In this document: one piece after another, positions 11,641 to 23,100 of the stretch | How positions within the stretch are numbered: the first letter of the stretch is position 1 | How the letters are laid out: every line of letters begins with the position of its first letter | Source of the DNA: Sarcophilus harrisii | Taxonomy: Eukaryota; Chordata; Mammalia; Dasyuromorphia; Dasyuridae | Reading direction: 5' to 3' | Length of the DNA stretch: 64,000 nt | Assembly (NCBI RefSeq): GCF_902635505.1 | Contig: NC_045426.1 | Span: 670,501,087-670,565,086 of the forward strand | Translations under genes and position numbers: made by a program | The notes under the pieces: generated by a model | What the model was told of the DNA's origin: nothing | What the model saw: only the letters and a program-made list of their open reading frames with translations | Database searches by the model: none

Positions 11641-12508
11641 TCCCCAATTTAATCAATATTAAAACCAAGGAGCAAAAAGAACAAAAGATTAAAAAAATAC
11701 AAATATAATAAAAAAGTCAAATCAGACTCATCTCACCATAGTTTCCCTTTCTTTTTTGCTTTAGTTTAATTTATTATTGATTTTATTCTTAATGTTAAAA
11801 AAGCCAGTGGAATTACTTGCCCACAAAGAGCCATTTCGGAAATGATGACGCCATAGCTGTTTCCTGTTAAAATATAATCGGTTTCATTTTTTTGCTGTTA
11901 TCTTATTTAGTGCTTGTCGTATTTAGTGCTTCTGACTCTCTTCTTGGACCAAATCAACCAACAAGCATTTATTTCTTCAGTACCTGCCAGGCACTGACTG
12001 GGGATACAAAAATAAAAATGAAACTTTTCTGTTCTCCAGCTTTGAGGAACCACGTATCCATAGAGAGATTTATAATAGGCAGGCAGGAAGCTTCTACAAG
12101 CTTTTTGGCTCTCTCATTTCTTATTCCTGAACAATATCTTCTGCCTATTCTGCAAAAATGCCCATCTTTGAAATAGTTACTCAGTATTAAAGTAGTTGAT
12201 TGAATGATTTATTTTTCAAACGTTTATAATTTTTATTGACTTTTTTTTTACATTACAAACATTTCCAGATTACCCTGTTCCATTGAGAGCTCTCTTGTAA
12301 CAAAGTAAAACCAATTAAGCAAAACTAATAATTATAACCTCCCATGAACATGAATAGGACATTCCATTAATGTCCTCCCCCCCTTAAAAGTTTTTCTTCA
12401 TTAATAGAATAAAAATTATTTTCCCTTTCTACCATCTCCTACTCATTGGGCAGAAAAGACTGGGAAAGGAAGCAGAGCAAGCATTTATACTTACTATGAA
12501 TTTTCCAA
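11641..12508. other. Intergenic, ancient repeat traces, no gene
   Basis: Contains ccaacaagcatttatttctt near 11950 (the dispersed ancient repeat) and a T-rich stretch at 12210-12260. The 94-codon ORF at 11892-12176 overlaps that repeat and is not taken as coding. Confidence 0.35.
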
Positions 12509-12512
12509 TTGA

Positions 12513-12790
12513 TGGAACACAAGGTTTTGCAAGGGTTAATGTTGAAAAGTTGTCCATGCACATGTTTTGAAAACAAAAAGCATGGGGCAGCTAGGTGGCG
12601 CAGTGGATAGAGTCCCAGCCCTGAAGTCAGGAGGACCTGAGTATAAATCTGACCTCAGACACATAACACTTCCTAGCTATGTGACCCTGGGCAAGTCACT
12701 TAACCCCAATTGCCTCAGCCAAAAAAAGAGAGAGAGAGAGAAAGAAAAAAAGAAAGAAAATAAAAAGTGTTAAATTAAAAAAAAAAAACA
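12513..12790 (+). mobile_element. L1 3' tail with a WALLSI-type SINE inserted at its A-tail
   Basis: 12513-12582 is an L1 3' terminus (gcaagggttaatgttgaaaa). A low-divergence SINE follows at 12584-12720 (ggggcagctaggtggcgcag to ccccaattgcctcagcc) with a GA/A-rich tail to 12766; more A-rich tail continues to 12790, as expected if the SINE landed in the L1 poly(A). Confidence 0.8.
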
Positions 12791-13384
12791 ATTATTCACT
12801 GGAAAAAATAGAGACAAACAGAAGTTATTTGCTAAAGATACACAGCTAGTGTGAATGTCTGATGCTGCATTTGAACACAGGTCCTCCTGATTCTAGGTGT
12901 GTTTCTCTACCAGCTGCATCACCTACTAGTTAGTGAATGTTTCTAGGTGGTCTAATAACCATGTCATCCTCAGCATCCTCTATCCCCATCATTTCAGATG
13001 TGCCCTGACAGGACTAGGGACCACTTTGTGTTATTCTCATTTCACAAGTCTCCATGGCCATGGCTCACCATCAGATTTCCAGCCTACTGCTAGATTCTCT
13101 CCTCTTGGCTAGCTTGTTGTTTAGCAAGCTGCCTGTTGCTGGACGGGCTCCTTTCCAGAAAGAAAGACCTTGCCAGAATTGATTCTCTGCTAGCATGGCC
13201 TCCAAGAACTCAAGGTCACCTCCATACCACAATGAAGCATCTGGGAGGATTTTCATATTGTGTCTTAGCTAGCTGAATTCTTCATATTCCATTTTTCCAT
13301 TATTCCTTCTTCTGAGAGGACTCCCTCACTTTTAAAATGAATTTATGTTATTTTTTAATTGTTTTAAAGGGGCTTACCTGCTGA

Positions 13385-13612
13385 CTAAAGGTTCAGTAGA
13401 TAAAGAATGGGGCCTAAAGTCAGGAAGATCTGAGTTCAAATTCAGCCTCGGATGATTACTAGCTGTGTGATCTTGGGTATGTCATTTTACTGTTTGCCTC
13501 AGTTTCCTCATTGGTAAAATGAGAAGGAAATATCAAATTACTGCAGTATCTTTGCCAAGAAATGTAAATGGGATCATATAGACTTGGATATAACTGAAAA
13601 CAACCTAACTAT
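13385..13612 (+). mobile_element. Mar1/WSINE-type SINE
   Basis: Landmarks gatctgagttcaaattcagc, ctagctgtgtgatcttgggt, gtatctttgccaagaaatgt and a final ctgaaaacaacc. Followed by a CA/TA-rich microsatellite at 13612-13700. Confidence 0.7.
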
Positions 13613-13760
13613 ACACACATACACATATATATGTAGATAGATATTACATATTTCCTATACATTTTTTCAAATATATATGCACATGTGTGTGTTTTTCTCT
13701 GGAATAGTGATTTGTCATTACATTAATCAGAGTTCCTAAATGTTTTAAAGTTGTTTGTCT

Positions 13761-13912
13761 TGGGGCATCTAGGTGGCTTAGTGGATGGAGTACCAGCCCT
13801 GAAATCAGGAGGACCTGAGTTCAAATTTGGTCTCAGACACTTAATACTTTCTAGCTGAGTGACCCTGGGTAAGTCACTGAACCCTAATTGCCTCAGTGGG
13901 GGAAAAAAACAA
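13761..13912 (+). mobile_element. WALLSI-type SINE
   Basis: Near-intact: ggggcatctaggtggcttag, aggaggacctgagttcaaat, gtgaccctgggtaagtcact, cctaattgcctcagtggggg and an A tail. Confidence 0.85.
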
Positions 13913-14429
13913 GTTGTCATTGTATAAATTATTCTCTTGGTTCTATTCATTTCACTTTACAATTCATACAATTCTTCCCAATATTTTTCCAATTATTTCA
14001 TACCTTTCATAATCATCAGATTTTTAAGAATGTTAGGGATAACAATCTTATCAAAATTTTTATATCATCTCCAACAAGAAAGATGTTCTTCACATAGAAG
14101 ACACTTAATATATTATTATTGAATTAAATTTAATTTGAAAAAAGGTCAATAGGTTTTAAATAAACCACAAACTCAGTATGTGTCAGCAGTGTCATAAATC
14201 ACTTAAAATTCCCAATTCAATCTTAGTCATAATAATAACAATAATAATAATGAATAATAACAACCATGATGTTCAAAATTGGGGACATATGGCCAGACCA
14301 AATAGAATCTCACAATATCATAAATTTAGAGTTTTAAAACTTTGTAGTTCATTAATTGGAATTATAGGTTATAAATTGACTTTAGTGGTCAACTGATTCA
14401 AACAATTCCTTTCTTTGTTGGTTGTTTTT

Positions 14430-14900
14430 CTCAATAGTATTTTTTTTTTCAATTACATGTAAAGATAGTTTTTAACATTCATTTCTGTAAGACTTTGTAT
14501 TCTTTTTTGTGCTGAGGCAATTGGGGTTAAGTGACTTGACCAGAGTCACACAATTAGGAAGTCCTAAGTGTCTGAGGCCAGATTTGGACTCGGGTCTTCC
14601 TGACTTCAGGGCTGGCGCTCTATCTACTGGGTCACCTAGCTGCCCCAAGAATGTATTTAAATTTTTTTTCTTCCTTCCCCAAGACAGCAAGAAATCTGAT
14701 ACAAGTTAAATATGTGTAATTCTTTTAACCATATTTCCATATTTATCATGTTGTACAAGAAAAACGAGACCAAAGAGGGGAAAAACACAAGAAAGAAAAC
14801 CCCCCCAAAATGAAAATCCTATGCTTTGATCCATATTCAGTCTCCATAGTTTTCTCTCTGGATGGGGATGGCATTTTCCATCCCAAATCTATTGGAATCA
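14430..14900 (-). mobile_element. L1 3' fragment split by a WALLSI-type SINE
   Basis: L1 3' UTR in reverse (tcaattacatgtaaagatag at 14450, resuming aagacagcaagaaatctgat at 14683) is interrupted by a reverse SINE at 14508-14648 (gctgaggcaattggggttaa to gggtcacctagctgcccc). The SINE is therefore younger than the L1. Confidence 0.85.
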
Positions 14901-14917
14901 ATCAATTCATTTCATGA

Positions 14918-15160
14918 TAGCAACTAGGTGATGCAGTGGATAGTATGCTAGCCCTGGAGGCATGAAGACCTGAGTTCAAATGTATTTTGCTATTATTAGC
15001 TATGTGATTTGGGAGCAGCACTTCTCCTCTACCTGTCTCAGTTTTCTCATCTGTAAAATGGAATTAATGATGACACATCTCTCAGGATTTCTGTGAGCAT
15101 CAAATGAGAATATATGTAGAAAGTGCTTTTTTGACCTTGAAGTAAAAGTGCTTTATGAAA
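14918..15160 (+). mobile_element. MIR/THER-like SINE
   Basis: caactaggtgatgcagtgga, agacctgagttcaaatgtat, ctcatctgtaaaatggaatt and a MIR-like 3' part. Diverged. Confidence 0.55.
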
Positions 15161-15765
15161 GTTAATCATTATTAGCATCATAAGCTCAAACAAATCCCTT
15201 AAATTTTCGAGTCTATTTCATTGAGAAATTTCAATGAGAATTATTATATCTGTAATAGCTACCTCATAAGGTTATTATGAAGTGCAAATGAGATAATGTC
15301 TGTAAATTGTTTTGTAATGAGTAGAGGAACCAGACCTGTCATTCCAAAGGAGCCTTCCTGACTCCAGATCCAGCACTCCATCAGTTTCATCACCTACTGC
15401 TTAACCTACAGTATGTGCTTAATAAATGTTTGTGGAACGACTGCTTTTGATAGAAATGGGCTTGAGATAAATTGTGATCCTGCTGTTATCATTTTATATC
15501 TGATATTAATTCTATTAATATAGTCATAATAATTCCACATAATTTAAATTAATTCTAATATCCATATCTAATAGCTAATAATCATAATTATTGCCCTAAT
15601 CCACTAAATGAACTGCCTTTTTGTAGTTGATTAAAAGAATCAGGATATAAATTCTTTCTCTGTAGGCTCTAATGGAGTAGCTTCCTCAAACCCCAGACTA
15701 CTCCCACAGGATTCTGAGAACCTCTTCCAGATCTCTAGATTGTGAAGCTTTTCATTCTGTGGATC
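15161..15765. other. Intergenic, AT-rich, no gene
   Basis: MIR-type debris (gttattatgaagtgcaaatg; ctacagtatgtgcttaataa near 15410) and AT-rich unique sequence. No ORF of interest. Confidence 0.35.
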
Positions 15766-15769
15766 TTGT

Positions 15770-15977
15770 TATCAGGTAGACCTGAGTTCAAATCTGGCCT
15801 CAGACACTTACTAGCTGTGTGACCCTGGGCACGTTACTTCTCTGTTTACCTCAATTTCCTCATATGTAAAATGAACTGAAGGAGAAAATGGCAAATCATT
15901 CTACTATCTCTGCTAAAAAAATCCCAAATGGGGTCATGAAGATTCTAATAGGAATGAAATGACTGAACAATACACCT
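15770..15977 (+). mobile_element. Mar1/WSINE-type SINE, 5' truncated
   Basis: cctgagttcaaatctggcct, gtgtgaccctgggcacgtta, caaatggggtcatgaag, and a final gactgaacaat. Confidence 0.75.
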
Positions 15978-16404
15978 TGGAGATGATAATGTATTTGGTA
16001 CGGTGATATCTAAGAAATATTTTGTTTTTGTCCTCATGGATCAATGCTATATTTAGGCAATCATGGGCAACATTTTCATCTGTGATAATGGTTTGATTCC
16101 AGGACAATGTGTGATTGAGTTCTCTAAAATACTTGAGTTCTGTATGTGTAAAAACAGGATTTGTCATCCTTCAGTCCCTGAAAGATAGTGACCTTCTGAT
16201 GAATAATCCTAGCCCCAAGTCATGTCTAGCTTATTAATTACTAGTATTATAATAATTATTATTATCTTTATTACACCATTCTTTCTCTCTCTCTAAGACT
16301 TAGAAGTTAGGTGGAGCATGATAGCAGCCTCCAAGTATTAGAAGGATTACTAGGGGTCAGGGCAAATAGCAATGGAGGGTAGGGTGGGAGTGAAGAAGTG
16401 GGGT

Positions 16405-17110
16405 GGGGTATGTATATATAAATACTTGTAGCACCTCTTTTTGTGATGATAAAGAATCAGAAATTCAGAGGATGTCCATCAATTGGGAAATGACTGAACA
16501 GGTTGTGATTTACTGAATGTCATGGAATCCTATTGTCTTCATATAATTAATATAATACTATTCTATAGAAATTATTTTCAGAAAGGTCTATTATGTCTGG
16601 CTTATAACTTATAGCAGTCAGAGCTATCCAAGAATGGAATAGGTTGGCTGGGGAAGTATTTAAACCAGCTAGATTTAGAATTGTTGATCAAAATTACACA
16701 TGGCAACAAAATTATATGATGATAAATTCTGATGGATGTGACTCTTTCCAACAATGAGATGACTGAGGCCAGTTCCAATGATTTTGTGATGGAGAGCCAC
16801 CTATACCCAGAGAGAGATGGGAACTGAGTGTGGTTCACAACAGCATTTTCACTCTTTTTGTTGTTGTTTACTTGCATTTTTTTTCTTTCTCATTTTTCTT
16901 CCCTTTTTGGATCTGATTTTACTTGTGCAGCAAGATAATTTTATAAATATGTATACATATATTGGATTTAACATATTTTAACATGTTTAACATATATTGG
17001 ATTACCTGCCATCTAGGGGAGAAGAAAATTTGGAACACAAAGTTTTGCAAGAGTCAATGTGGAAAAATTATCCATGTATATGTTTTGAAAATAAAAAGCA
17101 AAACAAAAAT
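16405..17110 (+). mobile_element. L1 LINE 3' end (plus strand), older
   Basis: The end of L1 ORF2 and the 3' UTR: gatgtccatcaattgggaaa, gagagccacctatacccaga, attacctgccatctagggga, gcaagagtcaatgtggaaaa and a tail aaaataaaaagc. It shares an unusual segment with the neighbouring copy at 17.6 kb. Confidence 0.8.
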
Positions 17111-17111
17111 A

Positions 17112-17456
17112 ATTGTTAATCAACAAGCATTTATTAAGAGCCCACTGTATGCTAGCATAGGGTTGCAAACAAGGGCAAAAAACAGACTTTGACTTCAAAT
17201 AGTTCAGAGTCCTTTGGAAACAGAAGTAGCCATCTATTAGCAAACAAGCTATATGTATAGGATAAGTTGGAGACAATCAATAGAGGGCGGGTACTGGCAT
17301 TAAAGGGAGCTGAGGAAAGCTTTTTTGGGAGATGAGATTATAGCTGGGATGGGTAGGAAGCTAGCAAAGCTGAGGCAAAAATGAGGGAGAGAATTCCAGC
17401 AATGGGTTGGGTAGAGGGTTAGTCAATGAAAATATTTGATCTTGTGTTGGAAAATT
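17112..17456 (+). repeat. Ancient dispersed repeat (family not identified)
   Basis: Starts with atcaacaagcatttattaag, then tataggataagttggagaca and gagagaattccagcaatggg. The same order of landmarks recurs at 510-1070, 21.95-22.6, 24.9-25.3, 58.27-58.4 and 62.78-63.1 kb. Confidence 0.55.
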
Positions 17457-18305
17457 AGGACCCACTTATGCATTGTTGGTGAAATCGTGAACTGATCCCA
17501 CCATTCTGGAAAGCAATTTGGAACTTTGCCCAAAGGGCTATCAAATTTCGAATACCCTTTGATCTAGTAATATCACAAATAAGTCTATTTCAAAGAAATT
17601 TTTTAAAAAGGGAAAAGGATCTATCTATATAAAAGTACTTGTAGCACCTCTTTATCTTTATGGTAAAGAATCTGAAATTGAGAGGATGTCCATCAATTGG
17701 GGAATGACGGAACAGGTTGTGATTTATGAATGTAAAGGAATACTATTGCCTTAATATAATTAATATATACTATTCTATAGAAATGACAAGAAGGCAGATT
17801 TCAGAAAAACCTGGAGAGACTTATATGAACTGATGCAAAGTGAAGTGAGATGAACCAGGAGAATATTGTACATCGCAACAGCAACATTGTGAAATGATCA
17901 ACTATGATCAACTTAGTTCTTCTCTCAGCAATACAAGGATCTAAAGCAATTCCAAAGCACTCATGATGAAAAATGCTATCCACCGCCAGAGAAAGAACTA
18001 TGGTGACTGAATGCAGATCGAAGCAAACTATTTTCACTTTCTTTATTTTTGTTCATGGTTTTTTTTCCTTTTGCAAGCTGTAACTTTTTTTTTTTTTTTT
18101 TTTTTTTTTTTGGCAAACTGTTTCTTCTTTTACATCATGACTAATATGGAAATGTTTTACATGATTGCACATATCTAACCTATATCAAATTGCTTCATAT
18201 GTTAAGGAGGTGGACAGAAAGACCCGGGAGAAAATTTTATGTTAAAAATGAATTTTTAAAAATTGTTTTTAGATATAAATTTTAAAAATCAAATACTATC
18301 CAAAA
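17457..18305 (+). mobile_element. L1 LINE 3' end (plus strand)
   Basis: tgcattgttggtgaaatcgt, ccattctggaaagcaatttg, gatgtccatcaattggggaa, gaactgatgcaaagtgaagt, ctatccaccgccagagaaag and a 3' UTR. A T27 run lies at 18085-18111 inside it. ORF2 is broken. Confidence 0.85.
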
Positions 18306-18545
18306 AAGAAAGAATATTTGATCCTGGAGGTGATAGGGAGCCAGTGGAGTTTATTTGATTAGGGAGGTGCCCTGGTCAGATCTAATTGGTGACTAAGTGA
18401 ATGAGGATTGGAGTGCAGAGAAACCAGTTAGCAGCCTGTTGTAAGAGTGAAGACCAGAGTCACAGGGATCTGAACCTGAACGGTGGCAATGTCAGAGAGA
18501 AAAGGGCCTATCAAAGAGATGTCTAATGGAAGTATCTTAAAGACC
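18306..18545 (+). repeat. Ancient dispersed repeat, internal part
   Basis: atttgatcctggaggtgata, gggagccagtggagtttatt and the gacatgg-like segment (gccctggtcagatctaattg) match the internal part of the unidentified ancient repeat noted at 17.1 kb. Confidence 0.5.
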
Positions 18546-18629
18546 TACCACCCCCTTTTATTTTAGTTAACTTAAAAATTACTCTTGCTTTTTATTCCGA
18601 TCATAAACCCCAAATAAAATGGTAGAAAC

Positions 18630-18810
18630 CTAGAGACGGGAAAACTTGAGTCCAAATGCGACCTCAGATACATATTATCTGCCTCAGATACTTACTATCT
18701 GGGCAAGTCATTTAACCTCTGCCTCTTCTTCCTTATCTTTAAAATAGGGAAGCCAAAAGTAGCGCCCAGAATTGTTTCAGAATCAAATGAGTTCATATTT
18801 CTAAATATGC
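18630..18810 (+). mobile_element. MIR-like SINE
   Basis: cttgagtccaaatgcgacct, tgggcaagtcatttaacctc and a MIR-like 3' half. A tandem micro-duplication of cagatac(at/tt)a(t/c)tatctg is present at 18665-18702. Confidence 0.5.
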
Positions 18811-19199
18811 TGTTTTCTGGCCTTTTCTCTTCATTAAAAAAAAAAAAATGCCTCAATTTCCCCACCTGAGCGGGCTTTATCACTCCGCCCATACAGGAAA
18901 CAAGAAAAACAAAACCTTTGCAACAAATACGAATAACCAAGGAAAACAAATTCCCGTGTGGGCCGGCGACCTCTGCACTTTACAGCTGAAGAAACTGAGT
19001 CCGTGCGGGGGATGGAAGGAGAGTGCTGTGGGGGTACCAGTTGGACCCTCGGAGATCTGAGTTTCAAGGATTTTGTAATTTCCCGCTCCCCTTTGGTTTG
19101 AGCCTCAGTTTCCCTTCTCTGTAAAGCCCTGCACAGGAGGGATGAGCACATCCCGGGCTCGCTCCCACAAAGGCCTGGGTACAAAGGGACATTTCCAGA

Positions 19200-20100
19200 C
19201 TATACGGAGGAAAGACTTTCCACGCGGTGGAGCGGGGAGGGGGGCGCTTTGGAGAGCAGGGGCTGGGATGGGGAGTGGGCGGGCTGCAGTGATGGCCAGT
19301 GGTCGGCAGGAGGCGGCGTCGCACCGCTCGCGGGCCCCGGCCCAGCCCCAGCCCCAGCCCAGCCCAGCCCAGCCCACCGCAGCTCAGCCCTCCCCCGCGC
19401 GCGCTCGCTAGCTCCCTCGCTCCGTGCCTCCGCCCGCCCCGGACAATAACACCGCTCCTCCCTGCCCTCCTCTCCGGGCTGCGATGCCTCGGAGCCTCCG
19501 CCTGCCCCCGCCCCCGCGCCCCGCAGCCCGGACCAGCCCCGCGCCCCTGCGCTAGCCGGCGGGGAGTGAGGGCGCAGCGGGCGCGGGGGGCACCTCGGGC
19601 GCCGGGGATCTGGCGTCTGGCTCCTCCCCGCCGCTCTCCACCTGGGCCCGGCCGCCGCCCCCGCCGCGGGGGCCCACCCCTCAGCCCCCGAGGCTGCTCC
19701 CCCCTCGCCCCACCCTCCCCCAACCCCTCCCTGGCCGTCGCCGCCTCCTCCCCCTCCTCCTCCTCCTTCTCCTCCTCCTCCTCTTGCCAGCTTCAGACGC
19801 CCGGACTGCGGGAGCCATGGAGTGAGTAGCCGGGGTCTGGGGGCGTTGGGGATCTGGAGGTCTCAAGGCTGGAGGATTTGGGCTTTGGGGGCCTGGGGCC
19901 TGGGATGTCTTAGGGCTGCGGTGTTCGGGGGGTGGGGGGAGAGCGCCCGAGCATCCGGTAGCTAAAGGTCTGGAACAAGGAGACCGGGCGCTTTGGGGCG
20001 GAGGGTCCGGCAACCAGGGGTCCGTCTGCAGACTGAAGCTTGGGACCTGGAGTCTAAGGCTCCGGGCATGGGCGCCCCTCACTCTCTCCCCCCGTCTCTC
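19200..20100 (+). promoter_or_regulatory. PALM: CpG-rich promoter and 5' UTR region of PALM
   Basis: This is the strongest GC- and CpG-rich stretch of the window and surrounds the PALM start codon. It has GC boxes (gggcggg near 19276, ggggcgg near 19994), C/G-rich direct repeats of agccc near 19340-19380 and a (CCT)n/(CTC)n tract at about 19740-19790 just before the ATG. I see no TATA box. This fits a CpG-island promoter of a broadly and neuronally expressed gene. The transcription start cannot be fixed from sequence, so the 5' UTR length is unknown. Confidence 0.75.
19817..19821 (+). CDS. PALM: PALM coding exon 1 (start codon and two bases)
   Basis: Only ATGGA is coding in this exon. The start sits in a good Kozak context (gagccATGG). 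A perfect donor, gtgagt, follows at 19822. Joining GA to the next exon's A restores a Glu codon and gives MEV, as in mammalian paralemmin-1. The exon is too small to be found by ORF search; the support is the CpG island, the Kozak and donor match, and the phase fit to exon 2. Confidence 0.85.
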
Positions 20101-23100
20101 TGTGGTTAAAGGGCCTGATATAATAACCTGTGTCTGCTTCTTGGGGCTGAGGCTGTCAGTGGCTAGCCCCACCCCTTGTCGGTGGCCCCTACTGCACCCC
20201 GGGGGGGGGGGGCGCGAAATGAGGGGCTTCGAGAGCTTGGACTGGAGGCTTCCCGCAGGTGGTGGTGGGCCTGGCCTCCTAGTCCCAGCCCTTTCCCCCG
20301 CCTGTGCTCTGGAAAGATGCTCCCTCAAGGTGGGGAAAGGGATGTAGGGAGCTAGGCTACTGTGGGCCACATCCTCCCGAATACTCAAGGGCAGGGCCTG
20401 TGGCTGATCCCCCGCCAGGCACAGGTGCTCCGAAAGGCAGAGAGGATGGGCACGGCCCTACTGACTCTTGGGGAAGGGAGGCTTGCAACTTCTGCAGTCT
20501 TGGGTCTTTCAAGCCAAGATTTCTGCCTGTCCCCTCACCCCCATTCTCATCCTCCTCTCCATCCCCATCCTCACCCTTCCCCTTTAAGTCCTGCTCTTAC
20601 TCTCCATCCTCCCCAGAGTCTTCAGCTTCTCCCTTCCTGAAAGAAAGCTGACAAAGTCCCCTTTCCCGTCTCCCCAAAGTGCCGTAGGCTAACCCCATCA
20701 CCCTCTTCCCTTCCTGGCAGCATTCCCGGACCCCTCCCCCAGCCCGCATTTCTCTCCAGAGTAAATGCTCGTTAATTCACGGACAACTTCTTTCTCATTC
20801 TTCATATCGTGATGGCCACCTCCTCATCGCTGCTAATAGAACTATGGGCCAACTCCCTCCCTCCTGCTTTCACACAGCGCAGTAGGCTAATCCCTTCCCA
20901 CTCTCCCCCTACCCCGTTCTGTCAGTCAGCAATAGTAAGTGCCTACTGTGTGCCAGGCACGGTGCTGAGCAGAAACGTGGGCCCTTCTCCCCCATCTAAA
21001 ACAGCATGAATGTAACTATATCCATACAGCATAGATACATCCACACCCAGAGTAGGGGGTGGTAGGATGAAGGGGGGTGGGAGTGGGACATTGGGAAAAG
21101 TCTGAGCTTTGGCTTGAGGCTTACAGTGTTAAGAGTTTGAAGGGACCCTGGTTAGTTAGTGTAACTCCCACATTTTGCAGACAAGGAAACTGAGTCAAGA
21201 GAGGCACTAGCTTTTTCCCCACAATGGCTCAGATCTCTTTCCTTGTCTCCTTTGATTAGTATTTCTACTTGGGAACAACAGGCCAGCATTTTCCAGTTTG
21301 GGGGTGACTGCTCCCTAGGAAGCCCCTTTAGCAAGGCTTGCTGTTATGCTGGGACAGTGCCTTCTCTAAAGCCACTGGATTGCTCGCGGTATATCCCAGG
21401 TTTTTAGAAAGGTGCTTTGGGATCTCTGGCTAAATCACTGTCCCATCCCAGCAAACCCAAATTTCAGTGATGCTGTAACTGGGAAGTCCAGATATGTGGA
21501 CTCTGCCTTGCCCTGTCCCTGAATTTCCTTGTGATCCTTTTCCAATCAGGGCCTCAGTTTCCCTCTTGGTTAAATGAGCTGCAAGAGCTCTCCAGTTCCT
21601 TTCCAGATCTCAGATGGTGATTCTAGGAACCTTCTCTAGTCCTCTCACCCCATGACTGAGGAGGCCCCACCCTTGGCTTGGCCTGAAACTTGGCCCCTTT
21701 TGCTCTAGAAACTCCTGACTAGCAGACAAAGCCCTATCCCAGAGGGAACCCAGCCCTGAGCCTTGGGGCCCTGGAGGGAGAGAGCAGCCCAACCCAGCCC
21801 ATCTTTTCCTCCCTTGTTTACCTCAGCACTTGCCTCAAAAGTCAGCCAGAGGTTCCAATGTATGGCTGAGCCGTGACCTAAGCAGAATTTGGTATAGAGC
21901 CCCCCACCGTAGCCTAGTCCTCGGTGCTGAACTCTTGGCTGGAACGCCAATTTAATTATATTCTGTATTTACTAAGTGTCTACATTTCCATGCCAGCTGA
22001 TGAGACACAGATTCGGCCCCCACCCTGTCCTCTGGGAGCTTATCATCTAATAAGGGGGATTCCAAATACACACAAGTTAAATTGTATTAAGGACAAAAGA
22101 GATTCGGAGAACTCCAGGGACATTGAAAAGTGGGGTAATGCTTTCAGGTGAAGGGCCAGTGGTATCGGAAAGCTTCTAGGAGGAGGTAGCAGGTGGTATC
22201 TGAACTGGAGTTTGGAGGAAGAGAAAGATTTCAACAGGTGAAAAGAGAGGGAGGATATTCCAAGCAAGGGGCTGATCTCTCTGATTGAACAGACAGGAGG
22301 GTCGAATGGCATCCGGCTTGGCCAAAACCGAGCGTGTGAATAAGAGCAATATTAAAAAAACCAAAAAAAAAAAAAACCCCAAAAAAAGGTAGATGGAGTG
22401 AGAGTTTCAAGGGCATTTATTGCTCAGCTGAGCAGTTTGGATTGTGTCCTAAAGGCACTAGGGAACCCTCAAAGGTTTTGGAGTAAGATATTGACATGTT
22501 TTAGAAGAGAATTTTGGTATTGGGTAAAAGATGGACTTGGAGAAGGGAGGGATCAGCAAAGATCTATTAAAACCTAATTCTTGTACATAGGGGATTCACC
22601 ATTCAGAGATGATTAGACCATTTTTGGAAGGAGGGCTCACTCCTGGCTGGTAACATGGGGGTAGCAATTCTGGAAGGCTTCTTGACATTTGAACTGGGTC
22701 TGGAAAGATAGTTTTAGAAATTTGAATCAGCAGAGCTGGGAGGAATATTGGGTGTCATTTATAGGAGATAAAAGCATAGAAATGGGATCAGCTGGAGAAA
22801 TGGGCTGGAGTTTTTCATCCATTCGTTCGTTAAAGCACATCTCTGAGCATGTTGCATGTCCATGGAAAAGATGGGGATTGTGGGATTTCTAGAACCCACA
22901 CAGAAGGCATCTGTGTAGATAATTATTATTATTGGGGGAATTATTCACTATCAATAATATTCATAATCCTATGGAAAGCATTTTGTAGACTTTACAGTAA
23001 AATGTGAAGTATGTGAAAATATATTCATAAATATATGAATGTGAAAGCCAGTCTGGCAGGGTGGAATGGAACTGGCCAAAAAACAGATTGATCAAGTATT

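Noticed and set aside
19064-20388. Long ORFs of 176-235 codons on both strands around the PALM start
   Set aside because: They are Pro/Arg/Gly/Ser-rich, overlap each other in several frames and follow from CpG-island composition. None has a recognisable domain.
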